From: Gammaproteobacteria bacterium
GTDB taxonomy: Bacteria > Pseudomonadota > Gammaproteobacteria > PS1 > Pseudothioglobaceae
Assembly: GCA_015659815.1 (NCBI GenBank)
Contig: DQME01000193.1
Coordinates: 1 to 45,186, forward strand
Length of the DNA: 45,186 nucleotides
Direction: 5' to 3'
This document shows, in pieces, positions 34,214 to 43,898 of this stretch; position 1 is the stretch's first letter; every line of letters begins with the position of its first letter. The notes under the pieces were generated by a model that ran no database searches, was not told the origin of the DNA, and saw only the letters and a list, made by a program, of their open reading frames with translations. The position numbers were made by a program, and so were the translations under genes.

Positions 34214-34242
34214 ATTTTACTCTGCAGAGCCTTTAATGTCAA
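34214..34242 (-). promoter_or_regulatory. Strong sigma-70 promoter for the rpsM-rpsK-rpsD-rpoA-rplQ unit
   Basis: On the minus strand a perfect TTGACA is followed after exactly 17 bases by TAAAAT. The predicted start is about 84 bases before rpsM, giving an AT-rich leader with a possible TTTTGGT/ACCAAAA stem (34158-34190). This is the best promoter I see in the ribosomal region and lets the alpha operon be transcribed apart from the spc genes. Confidence 0.75.
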
Positions 34243-34248
34243 TTCTTA

Positions 34249-34362
34249 TTAGCCTTGCCTTTGCTTGTGACGGGGCTCTTTACAGATAACCCTCACTACG
34301 CCATGGCGCTTTATAACTTTGCAATTATTGCATATTTTTTTAACTGATGCTCTTACTTTCAT
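34249..34362 (-). CDS. rpmJ: 50S ribosomal protein L36 (bL36)
   Basis: This 37-residue gene is too short for the ORF track. It reads [21 protein letters not shown] and ends PRHKQRQG, the standard L36. It has the zinc-ribbon ligands CNNC, a third Cys and a His, so it is the zinc-binding form, with no zinc-free paralogue in the window. It is 12 bases after secY as the last gene of the spc part. Confidence 0.97.
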   Translation of the reverse strand: MKVRASVKKICNNCKVIKRHGVVRVICKEPRHKQRQG

Positions 34363-34374
34363 ATCTATTACCTT

Positions 34375-35673
34375 TTAGTTTAAACCAGCCTTCTTCATTA
34401 ATGAATCATATTGACTTGACATTAGATGTGACTGGGCTTGTGCGATAAAATCCATAACCACAACAACAATGATTAGTAGGGATGTACCGCCAAAATAGAA
34501 TGGCACATTCCAATATAAAATTAAAAATTCCGGCAACAAGCACACTGCTGTTATATAGATTGCACCAGAAGCTGTCAACCTAGACATCACAGAATCAATA
34601 TAATCTGCTGAGTGCTGTCCTGGACGTATACCAGGAATAAATCCACCAGACTTTCTTAGATTGTCTGCTGTATCCTTTGAATCGAATGTCAGAGCAGTAT
34701 AAAAAAATGTAAAGAAAACTATTGCTAAGCCATAAAACATTACATAAAGTGGCTGCCCAGGAGAAATACTGGCTGTTAAATCTGCTAGCCACCCCATACC
34801 TTCACTTTGAGAGAACCATCCACCCATAGTTGCGGGAAACAAAATAATACTTGATGCAAAGATTGGCGGTATTACACCAGCCATATTAATCTTTAATGGT
34901 AAATATGAGCTCTGGCCACCAACCATTTTTCTGCCCTGTTGACGTTTAGCATAATTCACAGTTATACGCCTCTGACCCCTCTCCATAAAAACTACAAAAG
35001 CCGTAACCAAAAGTGCCATAGCTATAATTAATACAACAAGAATAACTGTAATTTCTCCAGTGCTAACCAATGACAGGGTAGAACCGAAAGCTGAAGGCAG
35101 TCCAGAAACTATACCTGCAAAAATAATCATAGAAATACCGTTACCAATACCCTTTTCAGTTATCTGCTCACCTAGCCACATTAGAAATAAAGTTCCAGTT
35201 GTTAGAGTAACAACAGTAACCAGCATAAATGTAAAGCCGCCATTAGTTACAAGAGCAACTCCTCCAGCGCTCTGTGACTGCAATGCTATTGAAATACCGT
35301 ATGATTGAAAGACTGCTAATAACACTGTACCCATACGTGTGTACTGGGTAATCTTACGTCTACCTGTCTCTCCTTCTTTCTTTAGCTGCTCTAATTTCGG
35401 TACAACAGATGTCATTAACTGGGTAATGATTGAAGACGAAATATAAGGCATAATTCCAAGAGTAAATATAGACAACCTTTCTAAAGCACCACCAGAAAAC
35501 ATATTGAACATATCTAAAATAGTACCTTGTTGGTCTTGCACTAGAGAGGCCAAGGCGGCAGGTGAAATAAATGGAATGGTTATATGGGTTCCCATACGAA
35601 AAATTACCAACGCACCCAATAAATAGAGGATGCGTCTGGTTAAATCTTCTGAAAGTCCTAGTGCTCTACTCAT
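34375..35673 (-). CDS. secY: Protein translocase subunit SecY
   Basis: The 432-residue polytopic protein should have ten transmembrane helices and forms the inner-membrane protein-conducting channel with SecE and SecG. Landmarks are [23 protein letters not shown] in helix 1, the plug region after it, [24 protein letters not shown], and the cytoplasmic loop [31 protein letters not shown]. Length and order are normal. It follows rplO by 3 bases. Confidence 0.97.
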   Translation of the reverse strand: MSRALGLSEDLTRRILYLLGALVIFRMGTHITIPFISPAALASLVQDQQGTILDMFNMFSGGALERLSIFTLGIMPYISSSIITQLMTSVVPKLEQLKKEGETGRRKITQYTRMGTVLLAVFQSYGISIALQSQSAGGVALVTNGGFTFMLVTVVTLTTGTLFLMWLGEQITEKGIGNGISMIIFAGIVSGLPSAFGSTLSLVSTGEITVILVVLIIAMALLVTAFVVFMERGQRRITVNYAKRQQGRKMVGGQSSYLPLKINMAGVIPPIFASSIILFPATMGGWFSQSEGMGWLADLTASISPGQPLYVMFYGLAIVFFTFFYTALTFDSKDTADNLRKSGGFIPGIRPGQHSADYIDSVMSRLTASGAIYITAVCLLPEFLILYWNVPFYFGGTSLLIIVVVVMDFIAQAQSHLMSSQYDSLMKKAGLN

Positions 35674-35676
35674 AAT

Positions 35677-36120
35677 TTACTCGACAACTGAACCCTTGGC
35701 TGCTTCAATAGCAGACCTTGCTCCCTTAGTAACCTTAATACCTTTCAAGTTAACAGGTCTATTTATTTCGCCTGAAAGTATCACTTTTACTCGTAGTATA
35801 TTTTTAGTTATTAGGTTGTTGTTCTTTAATACAGTAATATCGATATCAGATTCTTCCAGCTTATCTATTTCAGATAACGTGACCTGAGAAGTAACTATTG
35901 AAACTCTTGATGAAAACCCGACCTTTGGCAGGCGACGCTGTAATGGCATCTGACCGCCTTCAAAACCAATCTTAGAATAGCCTCCTGAACGTGACTTTTG
36001 ACCTTTGTGTCCACGACCACAGGTTTTACCGAAACCGCTACCTATACCACGACCAACGCGTTTCCTTGATGACTTTTCTCCCTCTGCAGGTGTTAAAGTG
36101 TTTAATTGCATAGTACTCAT
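35677..36120 (-). CDS. rplO: 50S ribosomal protein L15 (uL15)
   Basis: The 147-residue protein has the L15 start [42 protein letters not shown] and a compact C-terminal domain with VKLSGEINR-like sequence. It binds 23S rRNA late in 50S assembly. It starts 5 bases after rpmD. Confidence 0.97.
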   Translation of the reverse strand: MSTMQLNTLTPAEGEKSSRKRVGRGIGSGFGKTCGRGHKGQKSRSGGYSKIGFEGGQMPLQRRLPKVGFSSRVSIVTSQVTLSEIDKLEESDIDITVLKNNNLITKNILRVKVILSGEINRPVNLKGIKVTKGARSAIEAAKGSVVE

Positions 36121-36125
36121 AATTC

Positions 36126-36449
36126 CTAACCCTCTACCTTAAGTAAGTAAGACACCTTATTAATCATGCCGCGAACTTGTGGTGTGTCTATTAGTTCAAC
36201 TGTATGGTTGATTCTTTTTAAGCCAAGACCAGTTACAGTTGCACGGTGTGATGGTAAACGACCATTAAAGCTCTTCACTAATGTAACTGTTATGGTTTTA
36301 TTCTTAGGTGCAGCCTTCTTGACAGCCTCCTTTTTAGGTGCAGCCTTCTTGACAGCCTCCTTTTTAGGTGCAGCCTTCTTGACAGCCTCCTTTTTAGGTG
36401 CAGCCTTTTTTACTGGTGCCTTCTTAACTGCTTTATTCTCTTCAGCCAT
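36126..36449 (-). CDS. rpmD: 50S ribosomal protein L30 (uL30) with a repetitive Lys/Ala-rich N-terminal extension
   Basis: The last 57 residues ([35 protein letters not shown]...) are a complete L30, normally about 60 residues. They are preceded by 50 extra residues: [18 protein letters not shown] and then three exact copies of [10 protein letters not shown]. The extension is in frame with the only sensible start, 2 bases after rpsE with its own ribosome-binding site, so it is translated. The tail is strongly basic, resembles histone H1-like tails, and is probably disordered and able to bind RNA. The DNA repeat is described separately. A mis-chosen start is unlikely because no ATG occurs between the tail and the L30 core. 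Confidence 0.93.
   Translation of the reverse strand: MAEENKAVKKAPVKKAAPKKEAVKKAAPKKEAVKKAAPKKEAVKKAAPKNKTITVTLVKSFNGRLPSHRATVTGLGLKRINHTVELIDTPQVRGMINKVSYLLKVEG
36303..36407 (-). repeat. 30-bp in-frame tandem repeat inside rpmD, about 3.5 copies
   Basis: The unit TTTTTAGGTGCAGCCTTCTT plus GACAGCCTCC (plus-strand view) occurs at 36301, 36331 and 36361. The last two copies are identical, the first differs at one base, and a partial fourth copy starts at 36391. Each unit encodes ten residues. Confidence 0.95.
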
Positions 36450-36451
36450 AA

Positions 36452-36967
36452 TTATTCTCCAAGAATTTGCTCTACAGTTTTGCCACGCTTAGAAGCAACT
36501 GACTGTGGGGAAGACATAGAAGTTAACCCTTCAACGGTTGCTCGAACCACACTAATTGGATTACGAGTACCATTACACTTCGCTAATATATTATGAACCC
36601 CTACTGCTTCTAGTACACTACGCATAGGGCCGCCAGCAATAACGCCAGTACCTTCTGAAGCTGGCTGCATATATACCTTAGCAGCGCCAACATTAGAAGT
36701 TACAGGATAATGAAGTGTTCCATCCACTAAAGGGACGCTCTTCATTGCCTTTTTTGCCTTATCCATTGCCTTTTGAATTGCAGCAGGAACCTCTCTAGCT
36801 TTGCCAGTTCCATAACCAACCTTGCCTCTACCGTCACCAACAACAACTAATGCAGAAAAGCCGAAAATTCGACCACCCTTAACTACTTTTACAACGCGAC
36901 GAATGTTAACCAGCTTCTCAATGTATTCGTTATCATCGTTATTATTATTTTTATTGTATTCAGCCAT
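36452..36967 (-). CDS. rpsE: 30S ribosomal protein S5 (uS5)
   Basis: The 171-residue protein has the S5 double-stranded RNA-binding domain ([43 protein letters not shown]) and the C-terminal domain with [26 protein letters not shown]. It guards decoding fidelity and helicase activity at the mRNA entry. The Asn/Asp-rich N-terminus ([11 protein letters not shown]) is a small local oddity. A 48-base spacer separates it from rplR. Confidence 0.97.
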   Translation of the reverse strand: MAEYNKNNNNDDNEYIEKLVNIRRVVKVVKGGRIFGFSALVVVGDGRGKVGYGTGKAREVPAAIQKAMDKAKKAMKSVPLVDGTLHYPVTSNVGAAKVYMQPASEGTGVIAGGPMRSVLEAVGVHNILAKCNGTRNPISVVRATVEGLTSMSSPQSVASKRGKTVEQILGE

Positions 36968-37015
36968 TATTAAAACCTTGTTGTAGTTACCTTAATTAAA
37001 TTTATAAGTTATTAT

Positions 37016-37363
37016 TTAGAACTCTAGTCCGCCATCTCTTGCTGAGTCAGCTAATGACTTTATACGTCCATGGAATTTAAAACCCGAACGATCAAAAGCG
37101 ACTTTACTTATTTTTGCAGTTTTAGCTGCCTTAGCAATAGCTATACCCACCTTAGTTGCAGCATCTTTATTGCCGCCATTTTTAATTTTTTCTTGAAGTG
37201 ATGATGCTGATGCTAATATCTTAGTACCGCATGGACTAATAATTTGAGCATATATATGCTGAGAAGTTTTATGAACGCACAAACGCTCTACACCGACTTC
37301 TCTATTCTTTGCTCTAAATTTAGTTGCCCTTCTTAAGCGGGCTTGTTTTTTAGAAAGCTTCAT
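37016..37363 (-). CDS. rplR: 50S ribosomal protein L18 (uL18)
   Basis: The 115-residue protein has an Arg/Lys-rich N-terminus, then [29 protein letters not shown] and the C-terminal [26 protein letters not shown], all typical of the 5S rRNA-binding L18. It begins 20 bases after rplF. Confidence 0.97.
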   Translation of the reverse strand: MKLSKKQARLRRATKFRAKNREVGVERLCVHKTSQHIYAQIISPCGTKILASASSLQEKIKNGGNKDAATKVGIAIAKAAKTAKISKVAFDRSGFKFHGRIKSLADSARDGGLEF

Positions 37364-37383
37364 TTATATATCCTCTATTTCAG

Positions 37384-37929
37384 TTATTTCTTCTTAGCGT
37401 CTTTACGCACTACGTACTCATCGGTATAACGAATACCTTTACCTTTATATGGTTCTGGTGGACGATAAGCCCTAATCTCAGCAGCAACTTGACCTACCTT
37501 TTGCTTGTCAATTCCCTTAACAACAATTTCAGTTTGAGAAGGAGTTTCAACTGTAATACCTTCAGGTAACTGATAATTAATAGAGTGCGAGAATCCCAAA
37601 GTTAAATCCAACTTTTTACCCATCGCTTTGGCTCTATAACCAACCCCTATAAGGGTTAACTTTTTCTCCCAACCTTCAGTAACGCCCTGTATAAAATTAG
37701 CAGTATTGGCTCTAGCAGTACCAGCCTGTGCCCACGCCTTCTTTTCATCCTTCTTGTCTACTTTTGATGTAGAGAATGTTAATACATTTTCTGCACTCAC
37801 CATGGACACAAACGGATGTATATCCATATTAAGTTGTCCCAACTTGCCCTTAACTGACACTGAAGAACCGTTTAAAGAGACTTCCACTCCAGATGGAATA
37901 GTGATTGGTTCTTTTGCTATTCTTGACAT
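37384..37929 (-). CDS. rplF: 50S ribosomal protein L6 (uL6)
   Basis: MSRIAKEPITIPSGVEVSLNGSSVSVKGKLGQL and the C-terminal KQKVGQVAAEIRAYRPPEPYKGKGIRYTDE identify L6. The 181 residues form two similar domains near the factor-binding site of the 50S subunit; the Lys-rich C-terminus (RKDAKKK) is normal. It starts 16 bases after rpsH. Confidence 0.97.
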   Translation of the reverse strand: MSRIAKEPITIPSGVEVSLNGSSVSVKGKLGQLNMDIHPFVSMVSAENVLTFSTSKVDKKDEKKAWAQAGTARANTANFIQGVTEGWEKKLTLIGVGYRAKAMGKKLDLTLGFSHSINYQLPEGITVETPSQTEIVVKGIDKQKVGQVAAEIRAYRPPEPYKGKGIRYTDEYVVRKDAKKK

Positions 37930-37945
37930 CTTATAACTCCACTAT

Positions 37946-38341
37946 TTAACAAACGCTGCAAAGAATTTCGCCGCCAACATTTTGTGCCGCTGCAGCATTA
38001 CCAGTCATAACTCCTTTCGGGGTAGACACAATAACTATACCTAGTCCATTCATCACACTTGGCATCTCAGTACTAGACGCATAAACTCTCAAGCTAGGCT
38101 TTGAAATCCTTTTCAATGACTCTATTACAGGCTTATCATCGTAATATTTCAATTTAATTGTAATAGCTTTACTTGCAGCTTCACCATCTATACTAAATGA
38201 ATCAATATAGCCTTCTTGCTGCATTACACTAACAATTGCAGACTTCAAATTTGATGCAGGGATGCTTACTTCTTTTTTATCTACCGAGTGCGCATTACGG
38301 ATGCGAGTCAACAAATCGGCAATAGGGTCAGACATACTCAT
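37946..38341 (-). CDS. rpsH: 30S ribosomal protein S8 (uS8)
   Basis: I start at ATG 38341 (MSMSDPIADLLTRIRNAHSVDKKEV), eight bases after an AGGAG ribosome-binding site, giving 131 residues. The ORF-track start at 38389 lies inside rpsN. S8 binds 16S helix 21, and in E. coli it represses the spc operon by binding mRNA near rplE. The C-terminal signature STPKGVMTGNAAAAQNVGGEIL is intact. Confidence 0.96.
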   Translation of the reverse strand: MSMSDPIADLLTRIRNAHSVDKKEVSIPASNLKSAIVSVMQQEGYIDSFSIDGEAASKAITIKLKYYDDKPVIESLKRISKPSLRVYASSTEMPSVMNGLGIVIVSTPKGVMTGNAAAAQNVGGEILCSVC

Positions 38342-38351
38342 ATTTTTTCTC

Positions 38352-38657
38352 CTACCAGCTTGCTTTAGATAAACCAGGAACCTCACCATTCATGGTGCGC
38401 TCCCTCAACTTTGTCTTAGCAAGACCAAATTTACGATAAAAGCCGTGCGGCCTACCAGACAAAGCACAGCGGTTACGCTGACGAGTTGGTGAGGCGTCTC
38501 TAGGTAAAGACTGCAACTTTATAGTTGCCTGGAAACGTTCCTCATCAGAGGCGCTCGTACTCTTTATTATTTTTTTTAATTCAAGGCGTTTAGCTTTGTA
38601 TCTATCTACCAGCTTTGCACGCTTTATATCTCTATTAATCATGGATTTTTTAGCCAT
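38352..38657 (-). CDS. rpsN: 30S ribosomal protein S14 (uS14), zinc-free form
   Basis: The 101-residue protein is the long form without CxxC zinc motifs: [31 protein letters not shown], then [36 protein letters not shown] and the end LSKASW. It binds the 30S head. It is 17 bases after rplE and 10 bases before the corrected rpsH start. Confidence 0.97.
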   Translation of the reverse strand: MAKKSMINRDIKRAKLVDRYKAKRLELKKIIKSTSASDEERFQATIKLQSLPRDASPTRQRNRCALSGRPHGFYRKFGLAKTKLRERTMNGEVPGLSKASW

Positions 38658-38674
38658 TTTCTATATACCCTTTT

Positions 38675-39214
38675 TTAGCTCTTAAATGGAAAATTAAACA
38701 TTGCTAATAGTTTCTTAGCGTCATCGTCATTTTGTGCAGTTGTAGTAATGGCAATATCCATACCTCTAACCTTTGTAACTTTTTCAAAGTCTATCTCTGG
38801 GAATACTATTTGCTCAGAAATACCCATGTTATAGTTACCACGACCGTCAAATGAATTGGCATTCAGGCCCCGGAAGTCACGAATACGGGGGATAGCAATA
38901 TTAACCAATCTGTCTAGAAATTCGTACATCTTTTGTTTACGCAGAGTGACCTTGCATCCAATAGGGTTGCCCTCTCTTAATTTGAAGCTTGCAACGGACT
39001 TCCTGGCATTACAGGTCAATGCCTTTTGACCAGATATCAGACTCATTTCTTCTAATGCGCTTTGGAGAATTTTTTTGTCTCCTAAGGCACTACCCAGTCC
39101 CATATTGATAGTAATTTTCTCAACCTTAGGAACAGACATAGGGTTAGCTAATCCTAACTCTTTCTGAAGATCTGGCTGAATCTTAGTTTTGTATTGTTCT
39201 TGTAATCTAGACAC
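38675..39214 (-). CDS. rplE: 50S ribosomal protein L5 (uL5)
   Basis: The 179-residue protein matches L5 throughout ([38 protein letters not shown], then [32 protein letters not shown]). It binds 5S rRNA and contacts P-site tRNA. It starts 22 bases after rplX. Confidence 0.97.
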   Translation of the reverse strand: MSRLQEQYKTKIQPDLQKELGLANPMSVPKVEKITINMGLGSALGDKKILQSALEEMSLISGQKALTCNARKSVASFKLREGNPIGCKVTLRKQKMYEFLDRLVNIAIPRIRDFRGLNANSFDGRGNYNMGISEQIVFPEIDFEKVTKVRGMDIAITTTAQNDDDAKKLLAMFNFPFKS

Positions 39215-39236
39215 TCTTATATTCCTTTATTGTCAA

Positions 39237-39548
39237 TCAAACGATTGATTCTCCGTTCGACTTAAAAAATCTCTCTCTATTGCCTTCTTTGTCAGTACGA
39301 ATACCAACCCTATCAGCCTTTTTGGTTGCGGAATTGTAAATAGCTATATTTGAAATAGCTATAGGCATTTCAGTACTCACTATGCCACCAGCAACTCCAG
39401 CATTCGGGTTTGGCCTAACATGTTTTTTAGCAAGATTTAATCCCTCTACAACCACTTTAGATGATGAAACTTTGGTTATAGTACCAATAGATCCTTTATC
39501 CTTTCCAGCTATAATTATTACTTCATCGTTTTGTTTAATTTTTTGCAT
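39237..39548 (-). CDS. rplX: 50S ribosomal protein L24 (uL24)
   Basis: The 103-residue protein has a KOW motif (NDEVIIIAGKDKGSIGTITKV) and the L24 sequence VEGLNLAKKHVRPNPNAGVAGGIVSTEMPIAISNIA. It starts 50S assembly and lies at the tunnel exit. Its ATG overlaps the rplN stop by one base (TAATG). Confidence 0.97.
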   Translation of the reverse strand: MQKIKQNDEVIIIAGKDKGSIGTITKVSSSKVVVEGLNLAKKHVRPNPNAGVAGGIVSTEMPIAISNIAIYNSATKKADRVGIRTDKEGNRERFFKSNGESIV

Positions 39549-39916
39549 TACAGTACCTCTGGAGCAAGTGATACAATTTTCATAAACTGTGCACTCCTAA
39601 GTTCACGTGTTACTGGGCCAAATATACGTGTACCAATTGGCTCAAGTTTTGAGTTTAACAACACAACGGCATTAGAATCAAAACGAATCTTAGAGCCATC
39701 AGCGCGCCTAATACCATGTGCGCTACGCACAACTAAAGCATCATAAACGTCACCTTTTTTTACTTTGCTTCTAGGTGAAGCTTCCTTAATACTAACCTTA
39801 ATCACATCACCGATATTCGCATATCTACGCTTAGAACCGCCTAGCACTTTAATACACATTGCTTTAACGCCACCACTGTTATCTGCGACCTTAAGTTTTG
39901 TTTGCATTTGAATCAT
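39548..39916 (-). CDS. rplN: 50S ribosomal protein L14 (uL14)
   Basis: The 122-residue protein is nearly colinear with E. coli L14, from [33 protein letters not shown] to [29 protein letters not shown]. It contacts 16S helix 14 in an intersubunit bridge. It is 26 bases after rpsQ, where the spc operon begins in E. coli; I see no separate promoter here. Confidence 0.97.
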   Translation of the reverse strand: MIQMQTKLKVADNSGGVKAMCIKVLGGSKRRYANIGDVIKVSIKEASPRSKVKKGDVYDALVVRSAHGIRRADGSKIRFDSNAVVLLNSKLEPIGTRIFGPVTRELRSAQFMKIVSLAPEVL

Positions 39917-39942
39917 TACTTGCTCTCTTTTATAACTTCAAA

Positions 39943-40209
39943 TTAATCAATAGAAACTGATTTCTCAACCACTTCTAATAGTGCCCAATGCTTCGTTTTT
40001 GAATATGGCTTTGTCTCTACAACTCTTACTGTGTCACCTAACGAGCATTCATTCTTTTCATCGTGCGCATGTACCTTTGTACTACGCTTAATGTACTTTT
40101 TATAAATTGGGTGCCTTACTTTTCGCTCTATCAAAACAGCAACAGTTTTATCTCTAGTGTCACTAACTACTGTACCCGTTAATACTCGCTCTACTCTTGA
40201 ATCGCTCAT
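39943..40209 (-). CDS. rpsQ: 30S ribosomal protein S17 (uS17)
   Basis: The 88-residue OB-fold protein contains [44 protein letters not shown] and [17 protein letters not shown], the standard S17 signature. It binds 16S rRNA early in assembly. It overlaps the rpmC end by four bases. Confidence 0.97.
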   Translation of the reverse strand: MSDSRVERVLTGTVVSDTRDKTVAVLIERKVRHPIYKKYIKRSTKVHAHDEKNECSLGDTVRVVETKPYSKTKHWALLEVVEKSVSID

Positions 40210-40394
40210 GCTTGTTTCTGCCTAATAATAGTTTTAACTTGTGCAATTGATCTCTTAGTTTTACCTAGCTTAGTTGCATCGGCTAACTGTGCACTCTTGT
40301 GTTGCATACGTAACTCAAAATGCTCCTTTAGTAGGTTCATTAATGTCTCGTTAAGTGCAGGTAAATCTTGCTCTCTCAATTCTTTAATATCCAT
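40206..40394 (-). CDS. rpmC: 50S ribosomal protein L29 (uL29)
   Basis: The 62-residue two-helix protein reads [39 protein letters not shown] with the conserved [11 protein letters not shown] near its end. It lies at the tunnel exit beside L23. It overlaps rplP by one base and rpsQ by four. Confidence 0.96.
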   Translation of the reverse strand: MDIKELREQDLPALNETLMNLLKEHFELRMQHKSAQLADATKLGKTKRSIAQVKTIIRQKQA

Positions 40395-40804
40395 TACATT
40401 ACTGTCCGTTTAATTATCGTAGTTTGAACTGGTAATTTAGCAGCTGCCAGTAAAAAGGCCTCTCTAGCAACTTGTTCATCTACGCCCTGCATTTCAAACA
40501 ACATCTGGCCAGGCTTAATTTGGGCCACCCAGTACTCCACACTACCTTTACCTTTACCCATTCTGACTTCTAAAGGTTTTTTTGTTATTGGCTTATCAGG
40601 AAATACTCTAATCCAAATCTTGCCTTGACGTTTTACATGACGCGTCATTGCTCTACGTGCTGACTCAATTTGCCTCGCTGTCATGCGGCATCTTCCAGTC
40701 GCTTGTAGGCCGATTTCACCGAAACTAACTTTATGTCCAGTGGCAAGACCGCGGTTACGGCTCTTCATCATCTTTCTATATTTTGTACGCTTAGGTTGTA
40801 ACAT
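40394..40804 (-). CDS. rplP: 50S ribosomal protein L16 (uL16)
   Basis: [36 protein letters not shown] and the C-terminal [25 protein letters not shown] identify L16, here 136 residues. It positions the A-site tRNA and binds 23S rRNA. It starts 10 bases after rpsC. Confidence 0.97.
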   Translation of the reverse strand: MLQPKRTKYRKMMKSRNRGLATGHKVSFGEIGLQATGRCRMTARQIESARRAMTRHVKRQGKIWIRVFPDKPITKKPLEVRMGKGKGSVEYWVAQIKPGQMLFEMQGVDEQVAREAFLLAAAKLPVQTTIIKRTVM

Positions 40805-40814
40805 TTAAATATCC

Positions 40815-41507
40815 TTACTTCTTACCAAGTTGAGTTGAAGCACCTCGACGAGCAACCTCATCTAATGTACCTTTGTTGTGGTCAAGAATTTCACCTTTAA
40901 AAATCCATACTTTAATTCCAATAACACCATACTGTGTTTTAGCAGGATATGCTGCATAATCGACGTCAGCCCTAAAGGTGTGTAACGGAACTCTGCCTTC
41001 ACGATACCACTCGGAACGTGCAATCTCTGCACCATTTAGACGACCACTAACCATTATTTTAATGCCCTGAGCACCTAAACGAGTGGCATTGCCAAGAACA
41101 CGTTTCACAGCGCGACGATACATAACTCGTTTCTCCAATTGTTGGGCTATATTTTCAGCAACCAAGCGAGCATCAAGTTCTGGCTTCTTAATCTCCTCAA
41201 TACTGATATGTACTGGGATACCCATCATATTTGAAACAGTAGCCTTTAATTGCTCAATGTCTGCTCCCTTCTTTCCAATAACAATTCCTGGCCTGGCAGT
41301 ATGGATTGTCACTTTAGCGCTATCGGCTAAGCGATCAATAGTCACACGACTCACTGAGGCAGATTTTAATTTATCGAATAAAAAATCTCTTACTTCAATA
41401 TCAGATAATAAGTAATTAGAATAATCTTTACTATTGGCATACCATTTTGAATCCCAATCTCTAACTATGCCTAATCTAATACCTTTTGGATTTACTTTTT
41501 GACCCAT
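40815..41507 (-). CDS. rpsC: 30S ribosomal protein S3 (uS3)
   Basis: The 230-residue protein has [24 protein letters not shown], the KH-domain loop [16 protein letters not shown] and the C-terminal half with [31 protein letters not shown]. It helps form the mRNA entry channel. It follows rplV by 7 bases. Confidence 0.97.
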   Translation of the reverse strand: MGQKVNPKGIRLGIVRDWDSKWYANSKDYSNYLLSDIEVRDFLFDKLKSASVSRVTIDRLADSAKVTIHTARPGIVIGKKGADIEQLKATVSNMMGIPVHISIEEIKKPELDARLVAENIAQQLEKRVMYRRAVKRVLGNATRLGAQGIKIMVSGRLNGAEIARSEWYREGRVPLHTFRADVDYAAYPAKTQYGVIGIKVWIFKGEILDHNKGTLDEVARRGASTQLGKK

Positions 41508-41514
41508 ATAATAC

Positions 41515-41847
41515 CTATGTGCTTACGCCAACTGTTATGTGGCTTGTTCTTTTTAAAATTCTATTTGCTCTACCTTTCGCTCTTGGACGAATCCTTTTCA
41601 TTGTTGATCCTTCATCAACATAAACACTGCTCACTTTCAATTCATCAATATCTAGCCCATCATTATGTTCGGCATTTGAAATAGCAGAATTTAACACTTT
41701 CTTTACAAGTATTGCCGCTTTTTTATTACTAAAAGACAGAATATTCAAAGCATCTTCAACAGACTTTTGACGGATCTGATCAGCAACTAATCTAGCTTTG
41801 AACGCTGATGTTTTTGCATATTTATGTATTGCTTTAACTTCTTTCAT
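41515..41847 (-). CDS. rplV: 50S ribosomal protein L22 (uL22)
   Basis: The 110-residue protein has the core [46 protein letters not shown] and the beta-hairpin [22 protein letters not shown] that reaches into the exit tunnel, where macrolide resistance changes occur in other species. It is 17 bases after rpsS. Confidence 0.97.
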   Translation of the reverse strand: MKEVKAIHKYAKTSAFKARLVADQIRQKSVEDALNILSFSNKKAAILVKKVLNSAISNAEHNDGLDIDELKVSSVYVDEGSTMKRIRPRAKGRANRILKRTSHITVGVST

Positions 41848-41864
41848 TTTAATTACCTATATAG

Positions 41865-42134
41865 TTAAACTTTACGGTCACCGGAATGACTCCTAAAAGT
41901 TCTAGTAACTGCAAATTCACCTAATTTATGCCCAATCATGTTTTCATTAATTGAAATTGGAACATGTGCCCTACCATTATGCACTGCAATTGTTAACCCT
42001 ATCATTTCAGGAACAATAACTGATCTACGAGACCATGTTTTAATTGGTTTTCTATCTTTATTTTCTTGAGCCTTAAGCACCTTATTAATTAAGTGCTCGT
42101 CAACAAATGGACCTTTTCTTAATGATCTTGACAT
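41865..42134 (-). CDS. rpsS: 30S ribosomal protein S19 (uS19)
   Basis: [24 protein letters not shown] and the C-terminal [20 protein letters not shown] mark S19, 89 residues. It pairs with S13 on the 30S head. It begins 5 bases after rplB. Confidence 0.97.
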   Translation of the reverse strand: MSRSLRKGPFVDEHLINKVLKAQENKDRKPIKTWSRRSVIVPEMIGLTIAVHNGRAHVPISINENMIGHKLGEFAVTRTFRSHSGDRKV

Positions 42135-42139
42135 AATTA

Positions 42140-42970
42140 TTAACCCTTATTCCTGCGGCGCACTATAAGTTTATCGGTACGCTTGTTGCTACGTGTTTTA
42201 TAGCCTTTAGTTGGAGTCCCCCAAGGAGAAACAGGGTGTCTACCACCACTTGTCTTACCTTCACCACCACCATGTGGGTGGTCAACAGGATTCATCACAA
42301 CACCTCGAACAGTTGGCCTAACACCTCTCCATCGAGTTGCGCCAGCTTTACCTAACTTTCTTAGACTATGCTCTTTCTTTGAAACTTCTCCAATAGTTGC
42401 CCGACATTCAGCTAAAACCTTCCTTACCTCTCCAGAACGGAGCCTAAGAGTTACATAGTTGCCTTCTTTTGCAACTAATTGTGCTGATGTACCAGCGCTA
42501 CGTGCCATCTGTGCGCCTTTTCCTGGCTTTAGCTCAATACAATGTATAACACTACCAAGAGGAATATTACTTAAAGGCATTACGTTTCCTTTTTGAATTG
42601 CAACTGTATTGCCAGATACTAATTCATCTCCTGCTTTTATATCTCTTGGGGCGATAATGTATCTTCTTTCACCATCGGAATACAAAAGTAACGCAATATT
42701 TGCACTACGATTTGGGTCATATTCTAAACGTTCAACTTTTGCTGTTATGTTGTCCTTAGTACGCTTAAAGTCTATGACTCTGTAGTTTCTCTTATGACCA
42801 CCGCCTTTATGACGAACAGTGATTTTTCCTCTATTATTTCTGCCACTAATTCTATTCTTGCTCTCAGTAAGAGGGGCATATGGAGAACCTTTGTGTAAGT
42901 CCTTATCTACAACACTTACAACAAATCTTCTTCCTGGTGAGGTTGGTTTTCTTTTAATTACTTGAGCCAT
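42140..42970 (-). CDS. rplB: 50S ribosomal protein L2 (uL2)
   Basis: The 276-residue protein contains the RNA-binding core, [29 protein letters not shown] (with the His important for peptidyl transfer) and the end LIVRRRNKG. It supports subunit joining and the peptidyl transferase centre. It starts 11 bases after rplW. Confidence 0.97.
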   Translation of the reverse strand: MAQVIKRKPTSPGRRFVVSVVDKDLHKGSPYAPLTESKNRISGRNNRGKITVRHKGGGHKRNYRVIDFKRTKDNITAKVERLEYDPNRSANIALLLYSDGERRYIIAPRDIKAGDELVSGNTVAIQKGNVMPLSNIPLGSVIHCIELKPGKGAQMARSAGTSAQLVAKEGNYVTLRLRSGEVRKVLAECRATIGEVSKKEHSLRKLGKAGATRWRGVRPTVRGVVMNPVDHPHGGGEGKTSGGRHPVSPWGTPTKGYKTRSNKRTDKLIVRRRNKG

Positions 42971-42981
42971 AATAATTCTAC

Positions 42982-43278
42982 CTATTGAGCATGAGCACTG
43001 ACGTCAATCATTTGACCTTCAGACACCTTAACAATTGCCTTTTTCCAATTAACACGATGCCCGGCCTTACCTTTAAACATCTTCTTTTTGCCTTTAACGT
43101 TTGATGTGGTAACGCTCTCCACCCCAACACCAAAAAGTGTCTCTACTGCAGATTTAATTTCTTTTTTGTTACTATCAGTTCGTACCTTGAATACATACTG
43201 ATTATTTGCAGACATCATTGTTGTCTTTTCAGAGACTATAGGTGCCAACAAGGTTTTTAATACTTTTTCTTGATTCAT
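42982..43278 (-). CDS. rplW: 50S ribosomal protein L23 (uL23)
   Basis: The 98-residue protein has [42 protein letters not shown] and a [19 protein letters not shown] loop. L23 at the tunnel exit is the docking point for trigger factor, whose gene is also in this window. It overlaps rplD by four bases. Confidence 0.97.
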   Translation of the reverse strand: MNQEKVLKTLLAPIVSEKTTMMSANNQYVFKVRTDSNKKEIKSAVETLFGVGVESVTTSNVKGKKKMFKGKAGHRVNWKKAIVKVSEGQMIDVSAHAQ

Positions 43279-43889
43279 AGTGCTGCCTCAACTTTTTTAA
43301 GAGCCGCCTCAGTAATTACAACATTTTCATAACCAATCAGACTAACAGGGTCAATGCTTTGAGTATCGCATACCCCTACATGGTAAAGATTTCTTGAGGA
43401 AAGATATAGATTCTCATCTATCTCCTCAGTCATAAATAGTGCATCCTTAAGGTTTAGTGTTTTTAGAAGAGATGTCACGTTTTTAGTTTTTGAGTCTTTA
43501 ATACCAAAATCTTTAATTACTTTTAGGCGTTCAGAACGAACCAACTCGGAGAATATAATACTGATAGCCCCTTTATACATCTTTTTGTTAACCTTTTGCC
43601 CAAAGTTACGAGGCTGAGCTGCAAACGTAACTCCACCAGAACGCCAAATAGGGCCACGTGTAGTTCCAGCTCGGGCCCTACCAGTGCCTTTTTGTTTCCA
43701 AGGCTTTTTACCACCGCCACTGACAGAAGCTCGATTTTTTTGTGCTTTAGAGCCACTACGCCCAGAAGCCATGTAAGCAGTTGTAACTTGATGCACCAGG
43801 GATTGGTTATAGTCTCTTGCAAAAATTGAATCAGATACCTGAGTAGAGGTAGATTTATTAGTGCTTACATTTAATACATTTAATTTCAT
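43275..43889 (-). CDS. rplD: 50S ribosomal protein L4 (uL4)
   Basis: The 204-residue protein has the long internal loop [44 protein letters not shown] that lines the exit tunnel. In E. coli L4 also regulates the S10 operon through its leader; the leader here is short and I see no clear L4-type hairpin. It is 9 bases after rplC. Confidence 0.97.
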   Translation of the reverse strand: MKLNVLNVSTNKSTSTQVSDSIFARDYNQSLVHQVTTAYMASGRSGSKAQKNRASVSGGGKKPWKQKGTGRARAGTTRGPIWRSGGVTFAAQPRNFGQKVNKKMYKGAISIIFSELVRSERLKVIKDFGIKDSKTKNVTSLLKTLNLKDALFMTEEIDENLYLSSRNLYHVGVCDTQSIDPVSLIGYENVVITEAALKKVEAAL

Positions 43890-43898
43890 TATAATGCC

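Noticed and set aside
36301-36420. Direct repeats that could suggest a CRISPR array
   Set aside because: The copies are back to back without spacers and are in frame within rpmD, so this is a coding tandem repeat.
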